From JACDQM01 sp044373315 (GTDB lineage: Bacteria > Pseudomonadota > Gammaproteobacteria > Burkholderiales > Burkholderiaceae_C), in contig NZ_JBILQK010000018.1 in the NCBI RefSeq assembly GCF_044373315.1, positions 1-56,008 of the forward strand: DNA of 56,008 nt, read 5' to 3'. The translations under genes and the position numbers were made by a program. The notes under the pieces are model-generated. The model ran no database searches, was not told the DNA's origin, and saw nothing but the letters and a program-made list of their open reading frames with translations. Each line of letters begins with the position of its first letter. Position 1 is the stretch's first letter. Of this stretch, positions 42,406 to 52,400 are shown piece by piece.

Positions 42406-42439
42406 GATCCCGAACGTTCCTGATCTGACACCGGCCGGG

Positions 42440-42471
42440 ATTATAAGGGGGCTCTTATACTGACCCGTCAA
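42440..42471 (-). promoter_or_regulatory. candidate promoter and dyad between cytochrome c and MoxR genes
   Basis: On the minus strand, TTGACG (42466-42471) and a perfect TATAAT (42440-42445), separated by 20 bases, a longer spacer than optimal. Within it TATAAG and CTTATA (42442-42447, 42454-42459) form a perfect inverted repeat with a 6-base spacer, a possible operator. Confidence 0.4.
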
Positions 42472-42493
42472 ACATCTGTCGTTGATCTACACC

Positions 42494-43348
42494 ATGAAAT
42501 TCCAAGGTTCGGACCAGTATGTCGCCACCGCCGATCTGATGCTGGCGGTCAACGCCGCCATCGCCCTGCAGCGTCCGCTGCTGGTCAAGGGCGAGCCCGG
42601 CACGGGCAAGACCATGCTGGCCGAAGAGGTCGCCCGCGCCTTGGACATGCCGCTGCTGCAATGGCATGTGAAGAGCACCACCAAGGCCCAGCAGGGCCTG
42701 TATGAATATGACGCAGTCAGCCGACTGCGAGACAGCCAGCTGGCCAGCATCGAGGGCAGCGACAAGGTGCGCGACATCGCCAACTACATCGTCAAGGGCG
42801 TGCTGTGGCAGGCCTTCGAGGCGGATCGGCCGGTCGCGCTGCTTATTGATGAGATCGACAAGGCCGACATCGAGTTCCCCAACGACCTGCTGCGCGAACT
42901 CGACCGCATGGAGTTCTACGTCTACGAGACCCGGCAGATGGTGAAGGCGCGCTACCGCCCGCTGGTCTTCATCACCTCCAACAACGAGAAGGAGCTGCCG
43001 GACGCATTTCTGCGCCGCTGCTTCTTCCACTACATCAAGTTCCCGGATGCAGCCACGATGCAGAACATCGTCGACGTGCACTTCCCCGACATCAAGAAAG
43101 AGTTGCTGTCGGCCGCGATGAAGACCTTCTTCGACGTGCGCAACCTGCCCGGCTTGAAGAAGAAGCCTTCCACCAGCGAGTTGCTGGATTGGCTGAAGCT
43201 GCTGGTGGCCGAGGACATTCCGGTCGAGGCGCTGCAAAGCCAGGACGACAAGGTCTCGATCCCGCCGCTTGTCGGCGCACTGCTGAAGAACGAGCAAGAC
43301 CTGACCCTGTTCGAGAAGCTGGTCTTCATGCAGAGCCGCAACCGCTGA
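42494..43348 (+). CDS. MoxR-type AAA+ ATPase
   Basis: A 284-residue AAA+ ATPase. Walker A is GEPGTGKT (residues 33-40), Walker B LLIDEID, sensor I VFITSNNEKELPDAFLRR. MoxR ATPases act as chaperones with VWA-domain partners for assembly of metallo- or multi-subunit enzymes. A CoxE-type VWA gene, the usual partner, lies 3 kb downstream (46379) on the same strand, separated by three genes. The ATG at 42494 is chosen over a TTG four codons earlier. Confidence 0.93.
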   Translation: MKFQGSDQYVATADLMLAVNAAIALQRPLLVKGEPGTGKTMLAEEVARALDMPLLQWHVKSTTKAQQGLYEYDAVSRLRDSQLASIEGSDKVRDIANYIVKGVLWQAFEADRPVALLIDEIDKADIEFPNDLLRELDRMEFYVYETRQMVKARYRPLVFITSNNEKELPDAFLRRCFFHYIKFPDAATMQNIVDVHFPDIKKELLSAAMKTFFDVRNLPGLKKKPSTSELLDWLKLLVAEDIPVEALQSQDDKVSIPPLVGALLKNEQDLTLFEKLVFMQSRNR

Positions 43349-43360
43349 GCGCCGCAAGCA

Positions 43361-43588
43361 ATGAACAATGACACCAAGAATGCCCTGCGCGAAGGCGTGG
43401 CGGACGCCCTGGGCTTCGTGCTGGGCGCGCTGGCCGGCTGGGGCCTGGGCCTGCAGTTCGGCATCGACTTCATCGGCAATACCAACTGGGGCCTGACCCA
43501 ACTGGCCGGCTTGGCGCTGATCCTGGCCGGCTCAGGCCTGGGCCGCTGGCTGATGCGGCGCCTGATCCTGAAGGGCGAGCAGCGGTGA
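43361..43588 (+). CDS. small membrane protein, unknown function
   Basis: A 75-residue protein with two hydrophobic segments (GFVLGALAGWGLGLQFGIDFIG and LAGLALILAGSGLGRWLM) and a basic end (RRLILKGEQR). No family recognised. It lies 12 bases after the MoxR gene. Its stop overlaps the GTG start of the GNAT gene (GTGA), so it is probably co-translated with it. Confidence 0.7.
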   Translation: MNNDTKNALREGVADALGFVLGALAGWGLGLQFGIDFIGNTNWGLTQLAGLALILAGSGLGRWLMRRLILKGEQR

Positions 43589-44178
43589 GCGAGCTCTGCG
43601 CGCCGGTCGGTCTGGTCGGGCGCCATGCCCGGCTGGAGCCGCTGTCGCCAGCTCATCTGGCGGGCCTGCAGCAGGCTTGCGCGGATGGCGATCTGTATCG
43701 CCTCTGGTACACCGCCGTGCCCACGGCCGAGGGCATGGCGGCCGAGATCGAACGCCGCCTTGCACTGCACGCTGCCGGCAGCATGCTGCCCTTCACGGTG
43801 TTCGACGCCGAGGGCCGGATCGCTGGCATGACGACCTATATGAACATCGACGCCAAGCACCGTCGCGTCGAAATCGGCTCCACCTGGTATGCACGGCGGG
43901 TGCAGCGCAGCGGCCTCAATACCGAGTGCAAGCTGATGCTGCTGACGCATGCCTTCGAGACGCTGGACTGCATCGCGGTGGAGTTCCGCACCCACCGGCT
44001 GAACACTCAGAGCCGCCGCGCCATCGAACGCCTGGGCGCACAGCTCGACGGCATCCTGCGCGCCCACCAGCGCAGCGCGGACGGCACGCTGCGCGACACC
44101 GCCGTCTACAGCATCACCGCGGCCGAATGGCCGACCATCCGCACCCATCTACGCTGGCAGCTCGAACGCCCGCGCTGA
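43585..44178 (+). CDS. GNAT-family N-acetyltransferase (RimJ/RimL-like)
   Basis: A 197-residue acetyltransferase starting with GTG. Features: GRHARLEPLSPAHLAGLQQAC, FTVFDAEGRIAGMTTYMNIDAKHRRVEIGSTWYARRVQRSGLNTECKLMLLTHAFE with the acetyl-CoA-binding segment, and FRTHRLNTQSRRAIERLGAQLDGILRAH, all typical of the RimJ/RimL-like group. The target is unknown. Coupled to the small membrane protein gene by a four-base overlap. Confidence 0.9.
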   Translation: MSELCAPVGLVGRHARLEPLSPAHLAGLQQACADGDLYRLWYTAVPTAEGMAAEIERRLALHAAGSMLPFTVFDAEGRIAGMTTYMNIDAKHRRVEIGSTWYARRVQRSGLNTECKLMLLTHAFETLDCIAVEFRTHRLNTQSRRAIERLGAQLDGILRAHQRSADGTLRDTAVYSITAAEWPTIRTHLRWQLERPR

Positions 44179-44262
44179 AGGCGCCGGCGGCCTGAGCCCG
44201 CGCGCGATCAGCCGGGCCAGGCGCAACCCCCCCCACATTGTCTGTCTCTTACCGGAGCACCC

Positions 44263-46326
44263 ATGGCCACCCAGAAGAACAAGAGCAAGCACTTCGACGT
44301 CGACACCCTCTGGCAGATCGAACGTATCGGCGCCCCCAGTCTGTCGCCCGATGGCGCGCAAGCCGTGGCCGCGGTGACGCGCTACTCGATGGAGAAGAAC
44401 AAGAGCAGCTCGAGCCTGTGGCTGCTGTCCACGCTGGGCGGTGCACCGCGCGCACTGACCAGCGCTGGTGACAAGGACGGCGCCCCCCAGTGGAGCCCCT
44501 CCGGCGAGCTGATCGCCTTCGTCGCACGGCGCGAGCAGGAAGGCAGCAAGGACGAGGAAGCGCAGCTGTATGTGATCGCGCCGGACGGCGGCGAGGCGCG
44601 CCGCGTCGGCCCGACAGGCGGAATCGCCACCGGCGTCGAAGCCTTCAAGTGGTTCCCGGATGGCAAGCGCATCGCCTTCATCTCCTGGGTCTGGCCCAAG
44701 CTCAAGGGCGCGGCGGCACAAGCCAAAGCCTTGAAGGAGTTCAAGGAGCGCAAGGAAAGCGGCTACCTCACCGATGAAGCCGTCTACCGCTACTGGGACC
44801 ACCATGTGCCGATGGGCCGCGTCGCGCATCTGCACGTCGTCGACATCGCCACCGGGAAGACCCGCGACCTGTTCGAGGGCACCGACTTCGAGCTGACCCG
44901 CGCTGACCCCGACGCGAACTGCTTCGACATCGCACCGGACGGCCGTCGCATCGTCTTCAGCTACGACCCGCAGGCCGAGAAGCGCCTGGACAACCGCTAC
45001 GCGCTGGCCGAGATCGAGCTGCGCGGCGGTGCCATCCGCACCTTGCTGCAGGACAAGGACTGGCACTTCACCGCGCCGCGCTACAGCCACGCCGGCCAGC
45101 ACCTGGCCTTTTTGGCCTCGAACCAGGGCAAGAAGCACACCATGCCCGATCAGCTGGCGGTACTGGACACCCACGGCCACTGGGCCGTGCTGTCGGAAGA
45201 CTGGGACCATGAAGTGACCGCGCCGCTGCGCTGGGACGAGGACGATCTGGGCGTGCTGTTCGGCGCCGAAGAGACAGGCCGCCGCCATCTGTGGCGCTTC
45301 GACGTGAAGACCTGCGCCGCCTTCAAGCTCTTCGAGGGCGGCAATGCCACTGCCTTCGCGCTGGCGGCCGGCACGCTGGTGGTGCAGCACGACAGCGTGC
45401 AGCATCCGCCGCATCTGTCGGTGCTCGACAGCGAAGGCGAAGGCAGCGACTGCGTGGCGCGCCGCATCGAGAGCTTCAACGACAGCCTGCTGGCCGACCA
45501 CCAGTTCTCGCGCCACGAGGAAGTGCTCTACAAGGGCGCCCAGGGCGACGAGGTGCAGATGTGGCTGGTCTACCCGCCCGGCTTCGACGCCAAGAAGAAA
45601 TACCCGCTGCTGCATGTGATCCACGGCGGCCCGCACACCGCCTTCGGCGACAGCTGGCATTTCCGTTGGAACCACCAGGTGATGGCCGCGCAGGGCTATG
45701 TGGTGGCCTGCGTCAACTACCACGGCTCATCGAGCTTCGGCCATGCCTTCCTGGACTCGATCACGCACCGCTGGGGCGAGCTGGAGCTGCAGGATGTGGA
45801 AGCCGCCACCGACCTACTGCTGAAGAAGCCCTGGGCCGACAAGAACCGCGTCTTCGCCACCGGCGGCAGCTACGGCGGCTACATGGTCGCGTGGATGAAT
45901 GGCCATGTGAAGCCAGGCCGCTACCAAGCCTATGTTTGCCATGCCGGCTGCTATGACTGGCAGGCCATGTTCGCCGACGACGCATACACCTGGCATGCCA
46001 AGGAACTGGGCGCCTGGTACTGGGACGATCCGGCCAAGGTCGCCTCGCAGAGTCCGCACGCCTTCGCCAAGAGCATGAAGACGCCGACCCTGGTGATCCA
46101 CGGCCAGCTCGACTACCGCGTGCCCGATGCCCAAGGCCTGGCCTACTACAACACGCTGAAGGCGCGCGGCGTGCCGGCCAAGCTGCTGTGGTTCCCAGAC
46201 GAGAACCACTGGATCCTGAAGCCGCGCAACAGCAAGCTCTGGTACGGCGAGTTCTTCGGCTGGCTGAAGGCGCATGACAAGGCCGCCCCGGCAGCCCGCA
46301 AACGCCCAACGCCGCGCCGCGGCTGA
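44263..46326 (+). CDS. S9 family prolyl oligopeptidase-type peptidase
   Basis: A 687-residue serine peptidase without a signal peptide. The N-terminal ~400 residues form a beta-propeller with TolB-like repeats (FKWFPDGKRIAFISW, DIAPDGRRIVFSYDP). The C-terminal alpha/beta-hydrolase domain has Ser536 (GGSYGGYM), Asp617 (GQLDYRVPD) and His649 (ENHWI). It probably trims short peptides in the cytoplasm, as acylaminoacyl peptidases do. GGAGC lies before the ATG. It separates the MoxR and VWA genes. Confidence 0.94.
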   Translation: MATQKNKSKHFDVDTLWQIERIGAPSLSPDGAQAVAAVTRYSMEKNKSSSSLWLLSTLGGAPRALTSAGDKDGAPQWSPSGELIAFVARREQEGSKDEEAQLYVIAPDGGEARRVGPTGGIATGVEAFKWFPDGKRIAFISWVWPKLKGAAAQAKALKEFKERKESGYLTDEAVYRYWDHHVPMGRVAHLHVVDIATGKTRDLFEGTDFELTRADPDANCFDIAPDGRRIVFSYDPQAEKRLDNRYALAEIELRGGAIRTLLQDKDWHFTAPRYSHAGQHLAFLASNQGKKHTMPDQLAVLDTHGHWAVLSEDWDHEVTAPLRWDEDDLGVLFGAEETGRRHLWRFDVKTCAAFKLFEGGNATAFALAAGTLVVQHDSVQHPPHLSVLDSEGEGSDCVARRIESFNDSLLADHQFSRHEEVLYKGAQGDEVQMWLVYPPGFDAKKKYPLLHVIHGGPHTAFGDSWHFRWNHQVMAAQGYVVACVNYHGSSSFGHAFLDSITHRWGELELQDVEAATDLLLKKPWADKNRVFATGGSYGGYMVAWMNGHVKPGRYQAYVCHAGCYDWQAMFADDAYTWHAKELGAWYWDDPAKVASQSPHAFAKSMKTPTLVIHGQLDYRVPDAQGLAYYNTLKARGVPAKLLWFPDENHWILKPRNSKLWYGEFFGWLKAHDKAAPAARKRPTPRRG

Positions 46327-46378
46327 AACCGCCCCGGCGGCATAATCGTCTCAGCCCTGATCCACGGCCCCACGCCCC

Positions 46379-47563
46379 ATGCTGATCCCCTTCTTCTACA
46401 CGCTGCGCGCCGCCAAGCTGCCGGTCTCGGTCAAGGAATTCCTGACCCTGCTGGAAGCGCTGAAGAGCGGCGTGATTGACGACGAAGGCGGTCCGACGGT
46501 CGACAAGTTCTACTTCCTGGCCCGCACCAGCCTGGTCAAGGACGAGGCCAACTTCGACAAGTTCGACCGGGCCTTCGGCGCCTACTTCAAGGGCGTGGAG
46601 ATGCTGACCACCGACCTGCACAAGGAACTGCCGCTCGAATGGCTGCGCAAGCACCTGGAGCTGGAGCTCACGCCCGAGCAGAAGGCCGCTATCGAGAAGA
46701 TGGGCTGGGACGAGTTGATGCAGACGCTGCAAAAGCGCCTGGAAGAGCAGAAGGAACGCCACGAAGGCGGCAACAAGTGGATCGGCACCGGCGGCACCAG
46801 CCCCTTCGGGCACGGCGGTTACAACCCGCAGGGCGTGCGCATAGGCGGCGCCGGCAAGAACAAGAGTGCCGTCAAGGTCTGGGAGCAGCGCGCCTACAAG
46901 GACTACGACGACAACCTTGAGCTCGGCACCCGCAACATCAAGGTGGCGCTGCGCCGCCTGCGCCGCTTCGCCCGCGAAGGCTCCGAGCTTGAACTGGACC
47001 TGGACAACACCATCCACAAGACCGCCGCCAATGCCGGCATGCTGGACATCCGCATGCAGCCCGAGCGCCACAACAAGGTCAAGGTGCTGCTGCTGATGGA
47101 CGTGGGCGGCACGATGGACGAGCACATCCACCGCGTAGAGGAGCTGTTCTCCGCCGTCAAGAGCGAGTTCAAGCACCTGGAGTTCTATTACTTCCACAAC
47201 TGCGTCTACGACTTTGTCTGGAAGAACAACCGCCGCCGCTTTGCTGAGAAGTTCCCGACCTGGGACATCATTCGCAAGTACAACAAGGACTACAAGCTGA
47301 TCTTCGTCGGCGACGCGACGATGAGCCCCTACGAGATCCTGCAGCCCGGCGGCAGCGTCGAATACAACAACGAGGAGCCCGGCGCCGAATGGCTGCAACG
47401 GCTCACCAACGCTTTTCCCAAGTACGCCTGGATCAACCCCGAGCCGCAAGGCGTCTGGCAGTACCGCCAGAGCATTTCGCTGATCCAGCAGCTGATGCAC
47501 CAGCGTATGTTCCCGCTCTCGCTGCAAGGGCTGGAAGGCGCGATGCGACTGCTCAGCAAATGA
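46379..47563 (+). CDS. CoxE-type VWA domain protein
   Basis: A 394-residue protein. The N-terminal LIPFFYTLRAAKLPVSVKEFLTLLEAL is typical of the family paired with MoxR. The VWA domain contains D241-VGG-T245-M-D247, a MIDAS site in which the canonical DxSxS is DxGxT, with metal binding still possible. The C-terminal WINPEPQGVWQYRQSISLIQQLM is conserved in the group. With the MoxR gene it likely assembles or activates an enzyme complex. Its stop overlaps the tamA start (ATGA). Confidence 0.9.
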   Translation: MLIPFFYTLRAAKLPVSVKEFLTLLEALKSGVIDDEGGPTVDKFYFLARTSLVKDEANFDKFDRAFGAYFKGVEMLTTDLHKELPLEWLRKHLELELTPEQKAAIEKMGWDELMQTLQKRLEEQKERHEGGNKWIGTGGTSPFGHGGYNPQGVRIGGAGKNKSAVKVWEQRAYKDYDDNLELGTRNIKVALRRLRRFAREGSELELDLDNTIHKTAANAGMLDIRMQPERHNKVKVLLLMDVGGTMDEHIHRVEELFSAVKSEFKHLEFYYFHNCVYDFVWKNNRRRFAEKFPTWDIIRKYNKDYKLIFVGDATMSPYEILQPGGSVEYNNEEPGAEWLQRLTNAFPKYAWINPEPQGVWQYRQSISLIQQLMHQRMFPLSLQGLEGAMRLLSK

Positions 47564-49425
47564 CTCCACGCGCCCTCGGCGCCCTGCTGCTGGGTGCCAG
47601 TTGCGTCCTGCTGTCGGGATGCGCAAGTCTGTCGGCCCTGCTCGGCGGCGCCTCGCCGGTGCCGCGCAGTGCGGCCGCCAGCGACGCACCTCAAAAACTG
47701 GCCTATGAGTTGGAAGTCCGGGCGCCGGGCGAGTTGCGGGCCTTGCTGCTGCAGCATCTGGATCTGGCGCGCTTTCGCCTGCTCGACGAGGGCCAGGCCT
47801 TGAGCGCCTCCGAGCTGGCCCGCCTGGCCACCGCCGCGCCGGCCCAGGCGCGCAGCCTGCTGGAGACCGAGGGCTACTTCGAGCCACTGATCGAACTGCG
47901 CCGCGAAAGCGGCCCGGTCGAGCGCCTCATCGTGTCGGTCGACCCCGGGCCGCGCGTCATCATCAATGCGGTGCAGATCGATTTCAGCGGCGCGCTGCAG
48001 CCCCCCGAGGGCGACGCCCCGCCCGCTGATGCCGCCGAGCGGCAGCGGGCCGAGCGTCTGCGCGCCGAGTTGCAGCGCAGCTGGGGCCTGCCCGAGGGCC
48101 GGCCTTTCCGCCAATCGGACTGGTCGTCTGCCAAGACCGCCCTGTTGACCCGCAGCCGCGCCTCCGGCTATCCACTGGCACGCCTGGCCCTCAGCGATGC
48201 TGAGCTCGACACCGAATCACGCCGTGCCGTGCTGCGTCTCAGCCTCGACTCGGGGCCGCTGTTCCGGCTTGGCGAGATCCGCATCGAAGGCCTTCAGCAT
48301 CAGCCACCGAGCACCGTGCTGCGCCTGGCGGATTTCCGCCCCGGCACGCCCTACAGCGAGAAGCTGCTGCTGGATTTCCAGGAACGGCTGCAGGCCACGC
48401 TGCTGTTCGACCGCGTCAGCGTCGAGCTCGACAGCGCCGAGTCCGGCAGCGCCAGCGCGCCTGTGCTGGTGCGCCTGCGCGAGGCGCCGCGCCAGCAGGC
48501 CACCACCGGCCTGGGGTTCAACGCCAACACCGGCCAGCGCGTCACGCTGGAGCATCTGCATCGCAAGCCCTTCGGCCTGGACATGCGTAGCCGCAGCAAG
48601 ATCGATTTCGGCCGCGATCTGCGATCGGCCGAGCTGGAGCTGACCTCGCATCCGCAGACCGATATGCAGCGCAACCTCGGCTCGCTGGCGTTCGAGGAAG
48701 ACCGCTCATCCAGCACCATCAACACCAGCCTGATCGGGCGCCTGGGACGGCTGCGCGAACATGCCCAGGACGAACGCCTGATCTATCTGGAGCTGATCCG
48801 CTCGCGCGAGCGCAATGGCGCGCTGAGCACCGATACCGGCGCGCTGTCGATCAACAGCCAATGGACGCGACGGCGCGTCGACGACAAGCTGCTGCCCACC
48901 GATGGCCACACCGCCTGGCTGCAACTGGGCCTGGGCCGGGCCGACAACTCCGGCGGCATCAACGGCGCCTTCGGCCGCGCACAGATCAAGCTGGGCTGGT
49001 ACCGCCCGCTGCCCAAGGGCTGGCACAGCGAGCTGCATCTGGATGCGGCGCAGGTACTGGTGAAGGGCGGCATCGCGATGCCGGACCGCCTGCTGTTCCG
49101 CGCCGGTGGCGACAACTCGGTGCGCGGCTATGCCTATCGCAGCCTCGGCCCCACTGTCGGAGGCCGGGAGGTCGGCGGCCGCGCCCTGCTGACCGGCAGC
49201 GCCGAACTCGCGCATCCGATCTCGAAGAGCTACCCCGGCCTGTGGGGCGCAGTCTTCGTCGACGCGGGCGATGCGGCGGAGAACTTCGGCGCGCTCAAGC
49301 CGGTGCTGGGTTACGGTGCCGGCCTGCGCGTGCGCAGCCCGGTGGGCAGCCTGCGCCTGGATCTGGCGCGCGGCCATGAGTTGGGCCGCTGGCGCCTGCA
49401 CTTCAGCGTCGGGATTGCGCTATGA
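47560..49425 (+). CDS. tamA: TamA-type outer-membrane assembly protein (Omp85 family)
   Basis: A 621-residue protein. Residues 1-25 end in LLSGCASL, which looks like a lipobox. POTRA-like repeats occupy about 45-310 (RVIINAVQIDFSGAL, PLFRLGEIRIEGLQH), then a beta-barrel (VTLEHLHRKPFGLDM..., GDNSVRGYAYRSLGP as the RGY loop, GAVFVDAGDA and the RLHFSVGIAL C-terminal strand). TamA with TamB moves autotransporters or lipids across the envelope. It begins in the VWA stop (ATGA). A 16-codon ORF connects it to tamB. Confidence 0.92.
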   Translation: MTPRALGALLLGASCVLLSGCASLSALLGGASPVPRSAAASDAPQKLAYELEVRAPGELRALLLQHLDLARFRLLDEGQALSASELARLATAAPAQARSLLETEGYFEPLIELRRESGPVERLIVSVDPGPRVIINAVQIDFSGALQPPEGDAPPADAAERQRAERLRAELQRSWGLPEGRPFRQSDWSSAKTALLTRSRASGYPLARLALSDAELDTESRRAVLRLSLDSGPLFRLGEIRIEGLQHQPPSTVLRLADFRPGTPYSEKLLLDFQERLQATLLFDRVSVELDSAESGSASAPVLVRLREAPRQQATTGLGFNANTGQRVTLEHLHRKPFGLDMRSRSKIDFGRDLRSAELELTSHPQTDMQRNLGSLAFEEDRSSSTINTSLIGRLGRLREHAQDERLIYLELIRSRERNGALSTDTGALSINSQWTRRRVDDKLLPTDGHTAWLQLGLGRADNSGGINGAFGRAQIKLGWYRPLPKGWHSELHLDAAQVLVKGGIAMPDRLLFRAGGDNSVRGYAYRSLGPTVGGREVGGRALLTGSAELAHPISKSYPGLWGAVFVDAGDAAENFGALKPVLGYGAGLRVRSPVGSLRLDLARGHELGRWRLHFSVGIAL

Positions 49426-49472
49426 AGCAGGGCACTGCGGCTGCAGCCATCAATGCGGAGTGCGCCTCGTGA
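49422..49472 (+). CDS. 16-codon ORF bridging tamA and tamB
   Basis: It starts at an ATG that overlaps the tamA stop (ATGA, 49422-49425) and ends in a TGA that overlaps the GTG start of tamB (GTGA, 49469-49472). The product is MKQGTAAAAINAECAS. No family. It could be a coupling device that carries ribosomes from tamA to tamB rather than a functional peptide. The coordinates are certain, the function is not. Confidence 0.4.
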   Translation: MKQGTAAAAINAECAS

Positions 49473-52400
49473 GCCAACTCGCCCCGGACCTTCCGCCCGG
49501 CAAGCCGCAGCCAGACCCGGCGCCAGCGTCGGCGCCCCAGGCGCGCCGACGGCTGCGCAGCCACGGTCTGCTGACGGCCAGTCTGCTGCTGCCAGGCATT
49601 GCGGCTGCCGGCGCCTTGGCGCTCTGGTGGAGCCTCAGCACCGAGGGCGGCAGCCGTTGGCTGCTGGGCCAGGTGCCGGATCTGCGCGTTGAAGAACCGC
49701 AAGGGGCACTGCTGGGCGACTTCTCCGCGCGGCGCCTGCACTGGCAAGGTCGCGACGGCCTGACGCTTGAAATCAGCAGCCTGCGCTGGCACGGACTGAA
49801 GCTGAGCTGGACCAGCTCGCCGCTTCTGTGGGCCCAGATCGACGCCACCTCGATGCAGGCCGAACGTGTCGCGCTGAACTGGCCCGACAGCGCGCCGAGC
49901 GATAGCGCCTTGCCAGCCAGCCTGGAGCTCCCCTTCGGGCTGCGCGTCGACAGTCTGCAGATCATGGAGCTGCAGTTTCCTGGCCTGGGCAGCACGCAGC
50001 CATTGCGGAATCTGCAGGCCAGCGTGCAGCTCGGCACCGAGCAAGGCCTGCAGCATCGCCTGCAACTGCAGGGCCTGAACTGGGACCAGTGGCAGTTCAC
50101 CGGACAGGCCCGGATCGCAAGCCAGCGAGACTTCATGCTGCAGGCCGACGTGCAGGCGCGGCGTGGCGGCGGCGGTGCGCACTGGCAGGCCGATCTGAAC
50201 CTGCAGGGTCCGCTGGCTGCGCCGCAGGCAAAGGCGGAAGTCAGCGGAGCCGGCCAGCGCCTGAGCGCCAGCGCCGAGCTCAGGCCGCTGGCCGCCTGGC
50301 CGCTACACAGCGCCGAACTGCGCGCAGACAAGCTCGACCTTGCCGGCCTGCACAGCAGCCTGCCTGACACGGCGCTGAGCGGCCATGTTCAGCTGCAGGC
50401 CAGCAGCCGGGATAAGCCCGCCTTCGTCAAGGCCAGGCTCAGCAACGGTCTGGCCGGACGCTGGGACCAGGGCCGCTTGGCGCTGCGCCAGCTGACGCTG
50501 GATGTGCAGGGCCGGCCGGACCAGGCAGAGGATCTGGCCAAGCTGCGCATCGACGCGCTGGACCTTGAACTCGGCAGCTCGGCCGAGCCCGGCGGGCGCA
50601 TCGTCGCCAAGGGCTCGGCACTGGATCTGCAAGCGCGCGTCAGCGAGCTGCGACCGGCCGCGCTGGACGCGCGCCTGCCTAGCGTCCAGCTCTCAGGCCC
50701 TGCAACGCTGAAGGGCCAGGCCAGCACCGGCACGCCACTGCCGGCCTTGCAGCTGGAAACAGCCCTGAGCGGCGTCTGGAATTCGGCCCGTGGTGTGCAG
50801 CCACTGACGCTGACTCTGACGGCACGCCACAAGGACCGCCGCCTGGAGCTGCAACAGGCGCGACTCAGTGCTGGCGGCTCGATGCTGGAAGCCCGGGGCC
50901 AGGCCTTGCTCGGTGAGTCCGGCGCCTGGCAGCTGGATGGCAGCGTCAGCGCGCGGGCCTTCGATCCGCGCCTGCTGTGGGCCGGCACTGCCAGCAGTGC
51001 CTGGCAGCGCGGCCGCCACGAGTTGAATCTTTCGTTGCAAGCCTCGCTGCAGCAGCCCGGCCGCAGCTGGCCGCGCTGGCCGCAGGGACAGGCTCGACTG
51101 GTGCTTGAGCCGAGCATGCTCAATGGTGCAGCACTCACCGGTGCGCTGGACTACCGCGGCAGCGCTGCGTCAGACCCCAGCACCGGCAGCCCGGCCTTGC
51201 AAGCTGAGCTGCAGCTGGGCACGAACACGCTGAAGCTGCTGGCCAAGGCGCCCGGACAGACCTCGCTCGGGCTGGATGCCCGGCAGCTCGCCTCGCTGCA
51301 GCCTGTGCTGGCCTTGTGGGCGCCACAGGCGCAGCTCAGCGGCAGCGCACGTGCGCAACTGGAGCTCATGCCTAAAGGTGAGGCCTCTGCAGAGAAGCCG
51401 CTGGCCGGCGAGTGGCGGGCCACAGGCCAGGTCAGCATCGAGCAACTGCAGCTCAGGGGCCTGCCAGGGCTGGGCGCTCTCAGGCTCGCCAGCGCCGCGC
51501 TCGATCTTGACGCAGGCACGGCAGCCGACGCTGCGCTGCGCCTGGATGCACGCATGCAGCAACTGACGCTGGGCAGCGCGCATATGGCCCAGTCCCGGCT
51601 CGACTTGCAAGGCAGCTGGGCGCGCCACCGGCTGAAGATCGACAGCCAGGGCTCCCTTCCGCTTCCCGCCTGGGCCACCGTGCTGGCGGGGCAGGACGGC
51701 GCAGCGCTCAATGCGGCTGTGAGCCTCGAGGGCAGTTTCCCGGTCAATCCCTGGCAAGCCCGACGCGCCAAGGCCGCCATGGATTGGCAGGCCCGCAACG
51801 CATCCGTGCTGCTGCGCCCCGGCAAGCCAGGCCTGCCCGCCTGGCTGGATGCCGAGTCGCTTTCGATGACAGCCCGCCTCGGCCCGGGCGGCGACTTGCA
51901 GCAAGTGGCGCTGGCGCCAGGACGCACCGAGCTCGCCGGGGCCTTGCTTCGCTGGAGGCAGCTGCAATGGCAGGCTGCGCCGACAGCTGGCGCGGCGCCG
52001 CTGGTGCTGGCTGATGTCGAGCTGGCCCCACTGGCAGTGGCGCCGCTGCTGGCCCGTTGGCAGCCCGACTTCGGCTGGGGGGGCGATCTGGTGATGGGCG
52101 GACGCGCCTTGCTGCGCAGTGCGCCAGAGGTGGAGATCGATATCGCGCTGCAGCGCAGCGATGGCGATCTGAGCGTGACCGACGACGCCGGTGTCCAGGC
52201 CCTGGGTCTGACTGAGTTGCGACTGGGGCTGCTGGCGCGCGCCGGCACCTGGCACTTCACACAGGCGGTGGCGGGCAACAATCTGGGCGTGCTCGGCGGC
52301 GCACTGACGGCTCGCGCCGACCCGCGCGCGCTGTGGCCCGGGCCGGATTCGCCGCTGGAAGGTGTGCTCAGTGCCCAGGTCGACAAGCTCGGCAGTTGGG

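Noticed and set aside
45761..47887. A 708-codon frame on the minus strand opposite the S9 peptidase and VWA genes
   Set aside because: Antisense to recognised genes; no domain pattern.
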